Shown one piece after another: positions 6,795-14,810 of a stretch of 32,711 nucleotides of DNA. The translations under genes were made by a program, and so were the position numbers. Source of the DNA: Oligoflexia bacterium (GTDB lineage Bacteria; Bdellovibrionota; UBA1018); NCBI GenBank assembly GCA_023700925.1, contig JAMPXZ010000010.1, positions 1-32,711 on the forward strand, given 5' to 3'. The notes beneath the pieces were generated by a model. The model ran no database searches. It was given only the letters and a program-made list of their open reading frames with translations, and had not been told where the DNA came from. Every line of letters begins with the position of its first letter. The stretch's first letter is position 1.

Positions 6795-8132
6795 TCAGGC
6801 CTCGGGGCGAAGCTCGGGCTGCACCTGCGCCGCCTGGGCGGCCAGCGCGGCTTGGAGAGCGGCTTCCTTGGCGGCTTTTTCCTGCGCCTTTTGCTCTTCG
6901 AGCGAGGGTGTGGAGGTTGGGATCGAGTTCACGCGCTCGCGGATCTCCTGCAGGATCTGCTCGTCCTGGCGGTGGTCGTAGATGAGCGACGTGCTGGTGT
7001 CGGCCTTCATCTGCGATACGAGGCGGCGCATTTCTTTCACGCGCGGATCCTCGTCTTCGGGGTTCGCCGATTGCGATGAGGGGATCATCTGCTCGATCTC
7101 GCGGAGCGAAGGCATCGCCGAGAGGTCCTTGAGGCCGAAAACCTCGAGGAACTCCTTGCCGGTCGAATAGAGCATCGGGCGTCCCGGAAGCTCGGAGCGT
7201 CCCGAGATCTCGATCAGCTTGCGATCCATGAGGAGCCGAATGAAGTAGGACGAGTCGACGCCGCGGATCTTGTCGATCTCTTCTTTCATGATGGGCTGGC
7301 GATACGCGATGATCGCGAGCGACTCCATGGCGCCGCCGGAGAGGCGCTGGACCTGGACCTTGGCGAGCTTGCGCGCGAGCGCGGCGCGGCCAGGTTTGGT
7401 GCGGAACTGCAGTCCCCCGGCCACCTCGGCGATCTCGATGCCGTGATGAGAGGAGGCGTAGCGGTCGCGAAGGCTCGTGACGGCTTCCTGATACAGCGGC
7501 AGCGGGAAGTCTTCGCCGATCATGGTGCGAAGGCGCTCCACCGAGACCGGCTTGTCCGAAAGGAAGAGCAGCGTCTCGATGCACGATTCCATCTCGGCCT
7601 GATCCAGGGAGCTCGGCAGCGCCGCGAGGAGCTCCGGATCGCTCTCCTGGGCCTCGTCAAGCGCGGCCTGTTCGGCGGCGAGTTGCTCCTGCAGGAGCTT
7701 GTCCTCGGCGATCTCCCGGGCGAGCTGCTCGGCCGAGTCCGTCGTGAGCAGGGACTCGCGGGCGTTTTTCTCGACCTCCTCGGCGCGGCGGGCTTCTTCC
7801 TCCCGCATCACGTCGGCGAGCTTCTCGAGCTGCTCATTGGAGGCCGTCATCGATTCCTTGAGCGTCTCATCGATGTCGAAATCCTCGGCCAGCTCCTCGG
7901 CGGCGTCATTGAGGTCGATCTCGCCTTCCTGGAGCTGATCGCGCGAAACCTCGATCGTGTTCAGGCCGTACGGATCGTTCACGAGCGTGACGTAGGCGAT
8001 CCCTTCAGCGTCGGCGGAGGGGGGCGTCGTCTCGGCGCTCGCGGCGAGCTGATCGGCCAGCCACTCCTGCGCGGCGGTCTCCAGGGACGGGGACTCGGGG
8101 TTCTTCGGGATTTCGTTCTCTTCGGACGTCAT
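6795..8132 (-). CDS. scpB: segregation and condensation protein B with a long acidic N-terminal extension
   Basis: ScpB dimerises through winged-helix domains and binds ScpA to form the kleisin complex that regulates SMC during chromosome segregation. The conserved core starts near residue 178 (MESCIETLLFLSDKPVSVERL) and includes SLAIIAYRQPIMKEEIDKIRG, the most conserved ScpB segment, and GRPMLYSTGKEFLEVFGL. ScpB is usually about 180-250 residues; here 445. The added N-terminal 177 residues are strongly acidic (Glu/Asp-rich) and probably helical or coiled-coil; a charged, Ala/Gln-rich tail follows the core. The ATG overlaps the scpA stop by 4 bp (ATGA), which fixes the start and shows the extension belongs to the gene. 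Confidence 0.92.
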   Translation of the reverse strand: MTSEENEIPKNPESPSLETAAQEWLADQLAASAETTPPSADAEGIAYVTLVNDPYGLNTIEVSRDQLQEGEIDLNDAAEELAEDFDIDETLKESMTASNEQLEKLADVMREEEARRAEEVEKNARESLLTTDSAEQLAREIAEDKLLQEQLAAEQAALDEAQESDPELLAALPSSLDQAEMESCIETLLFLSDKPVSVERLRTMIGEDFPLPLYQEAVTSLRDRYASSHHGIEIAEVAGGLQFRTKPGRAALARKLAKVQVQRLSGGAMESLAIIAYRQPIMKEEIDKIRGVDSSYFIRLLMDRKLIEISGRSELPGRPMLYSTGKEFLEVFGLKDLSAMPSLREIEQMIPSSQSANPEDEDPRVKEMRRLVSQMKADTSTSLIYDHRQDEQILQEIRERVNSIPTSTPSLEEQKAQEKAAKEAALQAALAAQAAQVQPELRPEA

Positions 8133-8926
8133 AAATTCTCCGCCGGAGCAGGGGCCGGCGGCGTCGGATTCTCAAAGCCGGAGGCCAGCTGCGTGTTGAA
8201 GTTTTCGAGAGTTTCGAGGAGCTCCAGGTAGATCGGCTGGTAGGTGCCTTCCTGGTGCAGGCGCATCTTCTTCAGGCGCGAGAGCTCGAGGCTCGCCAGG
8301 AACGCCACGACGGTTTCCGGCCGCGACCCCAGGATCGCGATCACGTTGCGAAGCTCGACGAGCTTGCCCACCTTGAGCTTGTGGCCGAACTCCATGATCT
8401 TGTCGGTCAGGGAGACGGTCTCCTTGCGAAGGACCGTGGTGCGCTTGCGGGCCCGGACGAGCATGTCCTGGTAGGTGAGCGTCAGATCGGTGAGGCTCAT
8501 CTCCTTCCAGATTTTCTCGATGGGGGGGCGGCGGTTGTTGCGGACGAAGACGTCATCGCCCAGGCGCGGGAGCTGCGCCAGGTCCTGCCCGGCGGCGAGG
8601 AAGCGCTGGTGCTCGAGGAGCTGGCGGATGAGGTCTTCCTGGGTGAACTCCTCTTCCTTCGCGGCATTGGGATCGAGCTTCTCCTCCTGCGGCAGGAGCG
8701 ACTTGCTCTTCCAGTGCAGGAGGGTTGCGGCCATGACGAGGAACTCGCTCGCGGTGTCGAAGTTGAGCTCCTGCATCAGCCGGACGTACGCGAGGTACTG
8801 ATCGGTGATCCGGGAAATGGATACCTTGGAAATGTCGAGTTCGTGGCTCTGGATGAGATAGAGCAGAAGGTCCAGGGGACCTTCAAAGCTTTCCAGGCGA
8901 ACTGTGATCGGGACTCGCTGAGCCAA
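8129..8926 (-). CDS. scpA: segregation and condensation protein A (kleisin), TTG start
   Basis: Bridges SMC heads and recruits ScpB. The N-terminal SMC-binding part is obvious: FEGPLDLLLYLIQSHELDISKVSI then ITDQYLAYV, followed by SEFLVMAATLLHWKSKSLLP. The C-terminal winged-helix region (about 180-250) contains VVAFLASLELSRLKKMRLHQEG. Length 265 is normal. Translation most likely starts at TTG 8926: an AGGGGGAG ribosome site lies 5 nt before it and no better start is in frame. A promoter lies about 30 bp upstream, so scpA, scpB and the PilZ-like gene can be transcribed independently of trpS. Confidence 0.95.
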   Translation of the reverse strand: MAQRVPITVRLESFEGPLDLLLYLIQSHELDISKVSISRITDQYLAYVRLMQELNFDTASEFLVMAATLLHWKSKSLLPQEEKLDPNAAKEEEFTQEDLIRQLLEHQRFLAAGQDLAQLPRLGDDVFVRNNRRPPIEKIWKEMSLTDLTLTYQDMLVRARKRTTVLRKETVSLTDKIMEFGHKLKVGKLVELRNVIAILGSRPETVVAFLASLELSRLKKMRLHQEGTYQPIYLELLETLENFNTQLASGFENPTPPAPAPAENL

Positions 8927-8957
8927 AACTACTCCCCCTAGTCACGGAAATGCGATC

Positions 8958-8985
8958 ATCATAGCGAAGAGATCGGATTAGGCAA
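8958..8985 (-). promoter_or_regulatory. sigma70-type promoter for scpA-scpB
   Basis: On the minus strand TTGCCT (8985-8980) is followed after 16 bp by TATGAT (8963-8958). This would start transcription near 8951, giving a leader of about 25 nt that contains the AGGGGGAG site before the scpA TTG. It lies in the 75-bp gap between trpS and scpA. Confidence 0.55.
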
Positions 8986-9001
8986 GGGTTCGAAAATTTT
9001 T

Positions 9002-10018
9002 TCAGCGGAAGCGGCCGGGGATGAAGCCGATGCGGTCATAAACCCGCTCGAGCGTCTTTCGGGCTCGCTCCCGTGCGCGCTCGGCGCCTGCTTGAAGTAT
9101 CTTTTCCAAGTGGGCACGATCTTTTAGGATTTCTTCGGCCCGCGTGCGCACCGGACTGAGCTCCTGGACGACGATTTCGGCGGTGTCGACTTTGAGGTGA
9201 CCGTACATCTTTCCGGCGTACGAGGCGACGATTTCGGGGATCGGTTTGCCGGTGATCGCGGCTTGGATCGCGAGCAGATTTTTCACTCCCGGCTTACTGT
9301 CTTCGTAGGTCACTTCGGAGCCCGAATCGGTCACCGCCCGCTTGAGCTTTTTGCGGATTTGATCATCCGTGTCATTGAGGTAGACGGCGCTGTTGGGGTC
9401 GGGGTCGGATTTGGACATTTTCGCGCCCGGGTCCTGCAAGCTCATGATCCGCGCGCCGACGGGCGGAATGTAGGGCTCCGGCACGACAAAAAGATCGCCA
9501 CCGTACAGGTTATTCATCCGGATCGCCACATCGCGCGTGAGCTCGAGGTGCTGCTTCTGGTCCTCGCCGACGGGCACCCGCTGCGTGCCATAGAGGAGGA
9601 TGTCGGCGGCCATGAGCGTCGGGTAGATGAAAAGACCGGCCGGGATGTTGGTGCCCTGCTTGGCGCTCTTGTCCTTGAACTGGGTCATCCGGTTCAGCTC
9701 GCCCATGTAGCTGAAGCAGGTGAGCACCCACGCGAGCTCCGCGTGCTCGGGTACGTGGGACTGAACGAAAAGGGTGGCATTGGCGGGGTCGACGCCCGCG
9801 GCGATATAGGTCGCGATCGCGCGATAGGTCTGCTCGCGAAGCTCCTTGGGATCCTGCCGCACGGTGATGGTGTGCAGGTCCACGGCGAAAAACAGGCAAT
9901 CATGGTCCTCCTGGAGCCTGACCCAATTTTTGAGCGCGCCCAGATAATTGCCGATCGTCAGCCGGTTCGAGGGCTGCACGGCCGAGAGGAGGATGGGTTT
10001 GGCGGGGGCGGGACTCAT
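9002..10018 (-). CDS. trpS: tryptophanyl-tRNA synthetase
   Basis: Class I aminoacyl-tRNA synthetase charging tRNA-Trp. The HIGH-equivalent is TIGN at 21-24 within QPSNRLTIGNYLGA and the KMSKS loop is intact at 200-204. Other TrpRS hallmarks include ELNRMTQFKDKS, GLFIYPTLMAADILLY and VGEDQKQHLELTRDVA. The 338 residues are typical of bacterial enzymes. The ATG overlaps the stop of the M50 gene by 4 bp (ATGA), fixing the start and indicating coupled translation. Confidence 0.98.
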   Translation of the reverse strand: MSPAPAKPILLSAVQPSNRLTIGNYLGALKNWVRLQEDHDCLFFAVDLHTITVRQDPKELREQTYRAIATYIAAGVDPANATLFVQSHVPEHAELAWVLTCFSYMGELNRMTQFKDKSAKQGTNIPAGLFIYPTLMAADILLYGTQRVPVGEDQKQHLELTRDVAIRMNNLYGGDLFVVPEPYIPPVGARIMSLQDPGAKMSKSDPDPNSAVYLNDTDDQIRKKLKRAVTDSGSEVTYEDSKPGVKNLLAIQAAITGKPIPEIVASYAGKMYGHLKVDTAEIVVQELSPVRTRAEEILKDRAHLEKILQAGAERARERARKTLERVYDRIGFIPGRFR

Positions 10019-10701
10019 TGCAGGTAGACCTCCGGCAGGCCGAACGCACGGCCCATGACGTAGAGCGTGAGCCCGGTCGCCATCCGGATCGGAAACTCGA
10101 GGAAGCGGAACGCCCCGGTCATCAGCAGCGCGATGAGGATGAAAAAGCTGTACTGCGCGAGCGACTCGTATTTGCGCGCGAGCTCGTACGGCAGGAATGC
10201 CTCGATCAGCTTGCTGCCATCGAGCGGCGGGAGCGGGATCAGGTTGAAGAACGCGAGGGCGAAGTTCAGCGAGATCGAGACCTGCGCCATGATGGCCAGG
10301 GGCTCAAAGAGGTAGAACGAGCGCGGCACCCAGGCCAGAATCCCGCAAAAGAGCGCGGCCGAGAGCGTGGCGAGGAGGAAGTTCATGCCGGGGCCGGCGA
10401 AGGAGACCCAGAACAGCCCGGACCGGTACTTCGTGAAACGGCTCGGATTGATCGGCACGGGACGAGCCCAGCCGAACAGCAGGTTGATCCCGGTCAGCAT
10501 GTTGATCATCGGGAAGAGCACGGTGCCGATCGGGTCCATGTGGGGGATCGGGTTCAGGGTCAACCGGCCGGCGGCTTTGGCGGTGTTATCGCCCCAGCGG
10601 TTGGCCACGAAGCCGTGCGCGTACTCGTGAAATACCACGGCCATGATGAAGGGGACGAGTTGAACCGAAAGCATCTGAAGACGATCTGCAAAAGAGTCCA
10701 T
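10015..10701 (-). CDS. M50 family site-2-type membrane metalloprotease
   Basis: Integral-membrane zinc protease of the YwhC/site-2 protease-like group, substrate unknown. The zinc motif HExxH is at 25-29 (VVFHEYAHG) in the first membrane helix, and the third ligand is probably Asp161 in NLIPLPPLDGSK. Several further hydrophobic segments are evident (about 95-125, 140-157 and 175-195). The 228-residue length is normal. It sits between xerD (18 bp upstream) and trpS (4-bp overlap), a gene order I recall from several deltaproteobacterial lineages. No PDZ domain is present, unlike RseP. Confidence 0.92.
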   Translation of the reverse strand: MDSFADRLQMLSVQLVPFIMAVVFHEYAHGFVANRWGDNTAKAAGRLTLNPIPHMDPIGTVLFPMINMLTGINLLFGWARPVPINPSRFTKYRSGLFWVSFAGPGMNFLLATLSAALFCGILAWVPRSFYLFEPLAIMAQVSISLNFALAFFNLIPLPPLDGSKLIEAFLPYELARKYESLAQYSFFILIALLMTGAFRFLEFPIRMATGLTLYVMGRAFGLPEVYLQ

Positions 10702-10719
10702 GCGTGAGGAAACCTTACA

Positions 10720-11625
10720 CTATTCCCCTCGCGGATGGAATTTCTTATGGGCGCTTTTGAGGTGCTCGGGGGTCACGTGGGCGTAGATCTGCGTGGTCGA
10801 AAGATCGGCGTGTCCGAGCAGGGTCTGAAGCGAGCGGAGGTTCATCCCGGCCTGCAGCAGGTGCGTCGCGAAAGAATGCCGGAGCGTGTGCGGTGACAGC
10901 GTCGTTGGGACTCCCGCCGCGAGCGCGAAGTCTTTCAGAATCTTCCAGAAGGCCTGACGCGTCAGCGCCATTCCGCGGTGGTTGAGAAAAAGATGGTCGG
11001 TCGCCGGTCGAAGGAGGGCGCGGTACTCGTGCAGGTAACGGTAGAGCCGCTCGCCGGCCACAGGCGCGAACGGTGCGATCCGCTCCTTGTCGCCTTTGCC
11101 GGTCACGCGTGCATAGCCCATCTGAAGATCGAGCTGGAAGGTCGTCAGGCCCACGAGCTCGGACACTCGCATCCCCGTCGCGTAAAGCAGATAGACCATG
11201 GCGGAGTCGCGCGCCTGGAGCGCGGCCTTGAGCTTCTCTTCGCGGTAGTCGAGTCCAGCGTCGGCCGCGGCGAGAAGGAGGGTGACCTGCTCGAGGCTCA
11301 GGTTCTTCGGGAGGCGGCGCGGGAGCGACGGGGTCGGGAGCTGTTCGGCGGGGTTGAGCCGAAGACCGCGTTCGAGGCAACAGAATTTGAAGAACTGGCG
11401 AAGGACGCTTACCTTGCGGGCGAGGGAGGTGGCTTTCTGTCCTTGCTTCTGAAGCGAGGCGATGAAGGCTTCGAGCTCCTGGCGATCGAGGGACTCCAGG
11501 GGGCGTCCCTCGCCGAGGTGGGCGGCGAACTGCCGGAGGTCGCGCGCGTAGGCCTCGACGGTCTTGTCAGCCGCGCCGCGATCGATCCGCTGGGCTTGGA
11601 GAAAAGCTTCGATGTGGGAGCGCAC
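10720..11625 (-). CDS. xerD: tyrosine site-specific recombinase, XerC/XerD type
   Basis: Resolves chromosome dimers at dif, or integrates DNA. The N-terminal SAM-like DNA-binding domain (about 5-90) is followed by a catalytic domain with all expected residues: Arg153 (ATGMRVSEL), Lys177 (VTGKGDKER), His246 and Arg249 (SPHTLRHSF), His272 (LLGHADL) and Tyr281 (QIYAHV). The 301 residues and the HPRGE ending fit chromosomal Xer proteins rather than phage integrases. The start is GTG 11625: an in-frame TGA lies a few codons before it and there is no distinct ribosome site. XerC and XerD cannot be separated confidently here; the M50-trpS-scpAB neighbourhood favours XerD. Confidence 0.9.
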   Translation of the reverse strand: MRSHIEAFLQAQRIDRGAADKTVEAYARDLRQFAAHLGEGRPLESLDRQELEAFIASLQKQGQKATSLARKVSVLRQFFKFCCLERGLRLNPAEQLPTPSLPRRLPKNLSLEQVTLLLAAADAGLDYREEKLKAALQARDSAMVYLLYATGMRVSELVGLTTFQLDLQMGYARVTGKGDKERIAPFAPVAGERLYRYLHEYRALLRPATDHLFLNHRGMALTRQAFWKILKDFALAAGVPTTLSPHTLRHSFATHLLQAGMNLRSLQTLLGHADLSTTQIYAHVTPEHLKSAHKKFHPRGE

Positions 11626-11650
11626 CTGATTTCAGCTTAGCAGCGCAAAG

Positions 11651-11690
11651 AAGAAGAGCCCAGTCCCCTTTCGGGGACTGGGCTCTTCTT
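11651..11690 (-). terminator. strong intrinsic terminator of the lipoprotein gene
   Basis: A perfect 18-bp inverted repeat (11651-11668 with 11673-11690) closes on a 4-nt loop. In the minus-strand direction it reads into TTCTTCTTT, a broken T-tract. It lies between the lipoprotein gene (ends 11895) and xerD, so it should end lipoprotein transcription and insulate xerD. The T-tract is imperfect but the stem is very stable. Confidence 0.75.
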
Positions 11691-11894
11691 GTGAACCTAC
11701 GGTCTTTGCCCGTTCCGTAAGTCCGTTGCGGGTTTTTGTTTCAGCTAGGGCTATGGACTGCTTTCACTTTCGCTCTTTTTGATGTGGGCGCATCTTCACT
11801 TCACTCAGCTGGCCCGCGCATTCGCTTCAGGTTCCACTTCCGCTACTGCTTCTGCTTCCGCTACCCGCCGTGGAGGTCGATCCAGAGAGGGTGT
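11691..11894. other. gene-free stretch, possible untranslated RNA region
   Basis: About 200 bp between the lipoprotein stop and the terminator. On the plus strand it is pyrimidine-rich with short recurring CTTCCGCTA/CTTCTGCTT units near 11838-11865; on the minus strand these read as GAAGC-type purine units. I see no convincing reading frame. Because it precedes a strong terminator it is a long 3' untranslated region or could harbour a small RNA; I cannot match it to a known RNA family. Confidence 0.35.
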
Positions 11895-12581
11895 TTAGAA
11901 GTACAGGGCGTATCCGTGCTGGGTGTTGTTCAGGTACAGGAACACCCGCATGTCGTAGATCTGCGTGCCGTTGTGGCCGCCGTCGATGGCGATGCCGCTC
12001 ACGCAGGGGGCTGCGGTCGCGACTCCCGGTTGTGGATAAGGAGTCGCGGTGGGATAGCCGTAGCCGCCCCAGGTGTTTCCGCCGCCGTAGCCGAACTGGT
12101 ACTGGATGTCCTGCTGGACCGCCGGGCTCAGGCTCACCGTGCCGTTGACCGTCGCCGAGGTCGGCGTGGCCGGGCTATAGGGATCGGTCGGATAGGACGG
12201 ATAGCTCGGGTACGTCGTCGGATACGTTGTCGGGTACGTCGTCGGATAGGCGGCTTGGCCCGTCGGAACGACGTTCATGCTGATCGTTCCATCCGAGGTG
12301 GTTTTTTGGAAGGGGCCGCTGCCGCCGCCTCCGCCCACGCCCATCTGGCCGAAGGTCTGGCCATAGGGAATGCTTCCGCCGCGGATGTTAACCCTACTGA
12401 AGTAGATGTTCGTTCCGCCGAACGGGATGGCTTGGGTGATCGGGATACAGCCGCCGGTGACGTAGCCACCAGGAATGTTGCCGACCGAGCTTGACTGGTT
12501 ACTGGACCCGCAGCCCATCAGGAAGGGCACGGTAGCAAGCGCCAGGGCAATGGCTAACTTGCGTGATCTTGGGTTTCTCAT
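11895..12581 (-). CDS. secreted lipoprotein with Gly- and Pro/Tyr-rich low-complexity regions
   Basis: Not recognised. The 228-residue product starts at ATG 12581, chosen because GGAGG lies 4 nt before it (12586-12590); the frame is open to 12635. A lipoprotein signal is clear: basic MRNPRSRK, hydrophobic LAIALALATVPF, lipobox LMGC with Cys24 as the lipidated residue. The mature protein has a Gly5 run near 100, then a YPTTYPTTYPTTYPSYPSYP stretch at about 131-150, then a Gly/Tyr-rich region and a last segment (about 190-228) that may fold as beta strands. Two cysteines (GGCIP and APCVSG) could form a disulfide. Probably a surface or outer-membrane-associated orphan. It ends before the strong terminator. 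Confidence 0.75.
   Translation of the reverse strand: MRNPRSRKLAIALALATVPFLMGCGSSNQSSSVGNIPGGYVTGGCIPITQAIPFGGTNIYFSRVNIRGGSIPYGQTFGQMGVGGGGGSGPFQKTTSDGTISMNVVPTGQAAYPTTYPTTYPTTYPSYPSYPTDPYSPATPTSATVNGTVSLSPAVQQDIQYQFGYGGGNTWGGYGYPTATPYPQPGVATAAPCVSGIAIDGGHNGTQIYDMRVFLYLNNTQHGYALYF
12208..12243 (-). repeat. 12-bp tandem repeat coding PTTY units
   Basis: Three 12-bp units (12208-12219, 12220-12231, 12232-12243); the first and third are identical and the middle differs at two positions. They encode the repeated Pro-Thr-Thr-Tyr in the lipoprotein and continue into degenerate PSYP units. The in-frame unit size allows length changes by slippage without frameshift. Confidence 0.75.
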
Positions 12582-12775
12582 ACTACCTCCACTTATTTCG
12601 ATTCGTGGCCCCAGGACTCTGCTTGGATTTGCCACGTCACTCTCTCAGGAAGGAGTTAGAGCAAGCGGGATGCCAGGTGCGTCGGAGGCGACTCAGGGGA
12701 AGGCGAAACGGGTAACTTGGTGATTTGTCGGGAAATGCGCCAAAGCGGTCTGTCAAGGTTCGCGGGACAAGGCTG

Positions 12776-13630
12776 TCAATGCACTTTACACCTGGCAAGC
12801 GCCCGCTGGGCTTCACGGGTGCCTTTGGCCCGGCGGAACTCCTCGATGGCGCTGGCGATGGCGCGGGCGATGGTCCTGCGGCCCTGCGGAGAGAGGACGA
12901 GCGCGCGGTCGCGTGGATGGCTCAGAAAGCCCGCCTCGAGGAGAATGCTCGGCATCTCGGCGCCCAGGAGGACATAAAATAGCGCCTGTTTAACGCCGCG
13001 ATCCTTGATCGAGCGGGCGGGCATGAAGGCGGTCTTCTTGCCGAGCTGGGTGATCGAGGCGAGGAGCGAGTCCTGGATCACGCAGGCGAGGCGTTTGCTT
13101 TCGGCGAGATTGGCGTCGAGCCGCAGGTCGCGGAGGATCAGGGCGACGTCAGCTTGCTCGGGTGCGCCTTCGGCGGCGCCGCCGAGGACCATGTTTTCGA
13201 GCGCGGCGAGGCGCTTGGAGGTCATGTCGGTCGTGTTGTTGAGGATGAACGTCTCGATGCCCTGGGCGTCGGAGAGCTGAGGTATCGGCGTCGAGTTCAT
13301 GTGGATCGAGATGAAAACATCCGCCTTCAGGCGGTTGGCGAGCGCGGTGCGGGGGCCGAGCGGAAGATCCTGGTCCTTGTCGCGGGTCAAGGTCACCGGA
13401 ACCTTGCGCGCGCGCAGCTCCCGGGCCGCTTCGAGCGCGAGCGCGAGGGTGACGTCCTTTTCGGCGATGCGGACGCGCCCGTCGTCGTGGACGGTGCCGA
13501 GGTCCACGCCGCCGTGACCCGGATCGATGACCACGCGAAAGCCGTTGGCTTTGGCGTCGTGAGGATAAACGACCGCCGCGGAGAGAAGAGCGCTGGCGCA
13601 GGCGATGGAGAGGGCGCGGGTGAGATCCAT
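12776..13630 (-). CDS. N-acetylmuramoyl-L-alanine amidase (Amidase_3, AmiC-like)
   Basis: Zinc hydrolase cleaving the bond between MurNAc and the stem peptide of peptidoglycan, in the periplasm. An N-terminal signal peptide (about 1-28, ending near AKANG) precedes the catalytic domain. Zinc and catalytic residues are all present: His39 (DPGHGG), Glu57 (AEKD), His110 (SIHMNS) and Glu232 (SILLEAGFLSH). No AMIN, LysM or SPOR domain is present, so it is a bare catalytic domain of 284 residues. The region at about 130-205 may be an inhibitory helical insert as in EnvC/NlpD-activated AmiA/B/C, but that is inference. It diverges from mutY over 60 bp. Confidence 0.93.
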   Translation of the reverse strand: MDLTRALSIACASALLSAAVVYPHDAKANGFRVVIDPGHGGVDLGTVHDDGRVRIAEKDVTLALALEAARELRARKVPVTLTRDKDQDLPLGPRTALANRLKADVFISIHMNSTPIPQLSDAQGIETFILNNTTDMTSKRLAALENMVLGGAAEGAPEQADVALILRDLRLDANLAESKRLACVIQDSLLASITQLGKKTAFMPARSIKDRGVKQALFYVLLGAEMPSILLEAGFLSHPRDRALVLSPQGRRTIARAIASAIEEFRRAKGTREAQRALARCKVH

Positions 13631-13690
13631 GGAATTTGCTCTTGCCGGGTCTTTCCAGCTTATGGGAGAACGGCCGCAAAGAGCAAGCTG

Positions 13691-14698
13691 ATGAGCGTTT
13701 CGGAGTCCCTTCAGTCACTGGCGTGGTGGTTTGACCGTCAAAAACGTGTCTTGCCGTGGCGCGACCGGCCGACAGTCTACCGCGTGTGGATTTCCGAGAT
13801 CATGCTGCAGCAGACGCAGGTGGCGACGGTGGTGCCGTATTTCGAGCGGTTTCTCGGGCGCTTTCCGTCTGTCGAGGCGTTGGCCGAGGCGCCCGAGTCC
13901 GAGGTCCTGCGGCTGTGGGCCGGCCTGGGCTACTATTCGCGCGCGCGGAATCTCAAGCGGGCGGCGGAGGCCATCGTGGCCGAGGGAAGATTCCCCCATG
14001 ACCGTGCCGGCTGGCTCGAGCTGCCAGGCATTGGGGAGTACACCGCTGGGGCGATCCTCTCGATCGCGCTCGATCAGCCCGAGGCGATCCTCGACGGCAA
14101 CGTCGAGCGGGTGCTCTCGCGGGTGTTTCGCGTGGAGCGGGATGCATTATTTAAGGCCACTTTATGGAAGCGCTCGCGGTCGTGGGTGCGGGCGGGAGCG
14201 CGCGCCGGGATTCGGCCGGGCGTATTGAACCAGGCGTTGATGGAGCTCGGGGCGACGTTGTGTGCTCGCGGGCGCCCGCGTTGCGAAGCGTGTCCGCTCG
14301 CGCGCGTGTGCCGCGCGCGGAAGGCGGGCAGGCAGGCCGAGTACCCGTCGCCGAAGAAGCCGAAGGCGTGGATTCTCGTGCGAGAGGAGTTGCACTGCGT
14401 ACTGGATCGGCGTGGAAGGGTACTGCTTCGCGAGCGCCGTCCGGGCGAGTGGCGCGCGGGGCTCTGGGACTTTCTGGAAGCGCGGCCGCCGCGGGGAGCG
14501 GTCTCGCTGGGACTGCTCGAGAGCCGGCATGTGGTGACAAGGCATAAGGTTTCGCGGCTGACGCATGTCTGGCGCGTGGATCGGGCGCTGAAGGCGCGCA
14601 GCGGGACGCGGTGGATTTCGCTGGAGGAGCCGGAAGTCGCTCTTGGGTCGGCGGCGCGGAAAGTGCTCAGACGGGTGAGGGACATGTTCCGGCCTTGA
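13691..14698 (+). CDS. mutY: A/G-specific adenine DNA glycosylase
   Basis: Removes adenine mispaired with 8-oxoguanine or G. The HhH-GPD fold is complete: Glu36 (SEIMLQQTQV) and Asp135 (ILDGNVERV) are the catalytic pair, and LPGIGEYTAGAI at 111-122 is the helix-hairpin-helix. The [4Fe-4S] ligands are Cys191, Cys198, Cys201 and Cys207 (spacing 6, 2, 5). Residues 220-335 form the NUDIX-like C-terminal domain that reads 8-oxoG. The open frame extends to 13154, but the ATG at 13691 gives the natural N terminus; the longer frame is only the reverse of the amidase gene. Total 335 residues, normal for MutY. Confidence 0.96.
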   Translation: MSVSESLQSLAWWFDRQKRVLPWRDRPTVYRVWISEIMLQQTQVATVVPYFERFLGRFPSVEALAEAPESEVLRLWAGLGYYSRARNLKRAAEAIVAEGRFPHDRAGWLELPGIGEYTAGAILSIALDQPEAILDGNVERVLSRVFRVERDALFKATLWKRSRSWVRAGARAGIRPGVLNQALMELGATLCARGRPRCEACPLARVCRARKAGRQAEYPSPKKPKAWILVREELHCVLDRRGRVLLRERRPGEWRAGLWDFLEARPPRGAVSLGLLESRHVVTRHKVSRLTHVWRVDRALKARSGTRWISLEEPEVALGSAARKVLRRVRDMFRP

Positions 14699-14810
14699 CT
14701 GGTAGAGTGCTCGTGGGCGAGGTCGGTTTTGTGGGCGAACCGTCGGGACTTCGCGCTCGAAGTGTCTCTTTTTGAGGGTCAGCGGCGCGAAACTGGCACT
14801 GGGAGAGGGT

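Noticed and set aside
7443-10027. Long plus-strand frames (7443-8231, 8255-8941, 9197-10027)
   Set aside because: Mirror frames of scpB, scpA and trpS; high-GC third-position bias keeps them open.
10720-11625. Tyrosine recombinase as a mobile-element integrase
   Set aside because: Length, C-terminal motif and the M50-trpS-scpAB neighbourhood fit a chromosomal Xer protein; there are no attachment-site repeats or cargo genes.
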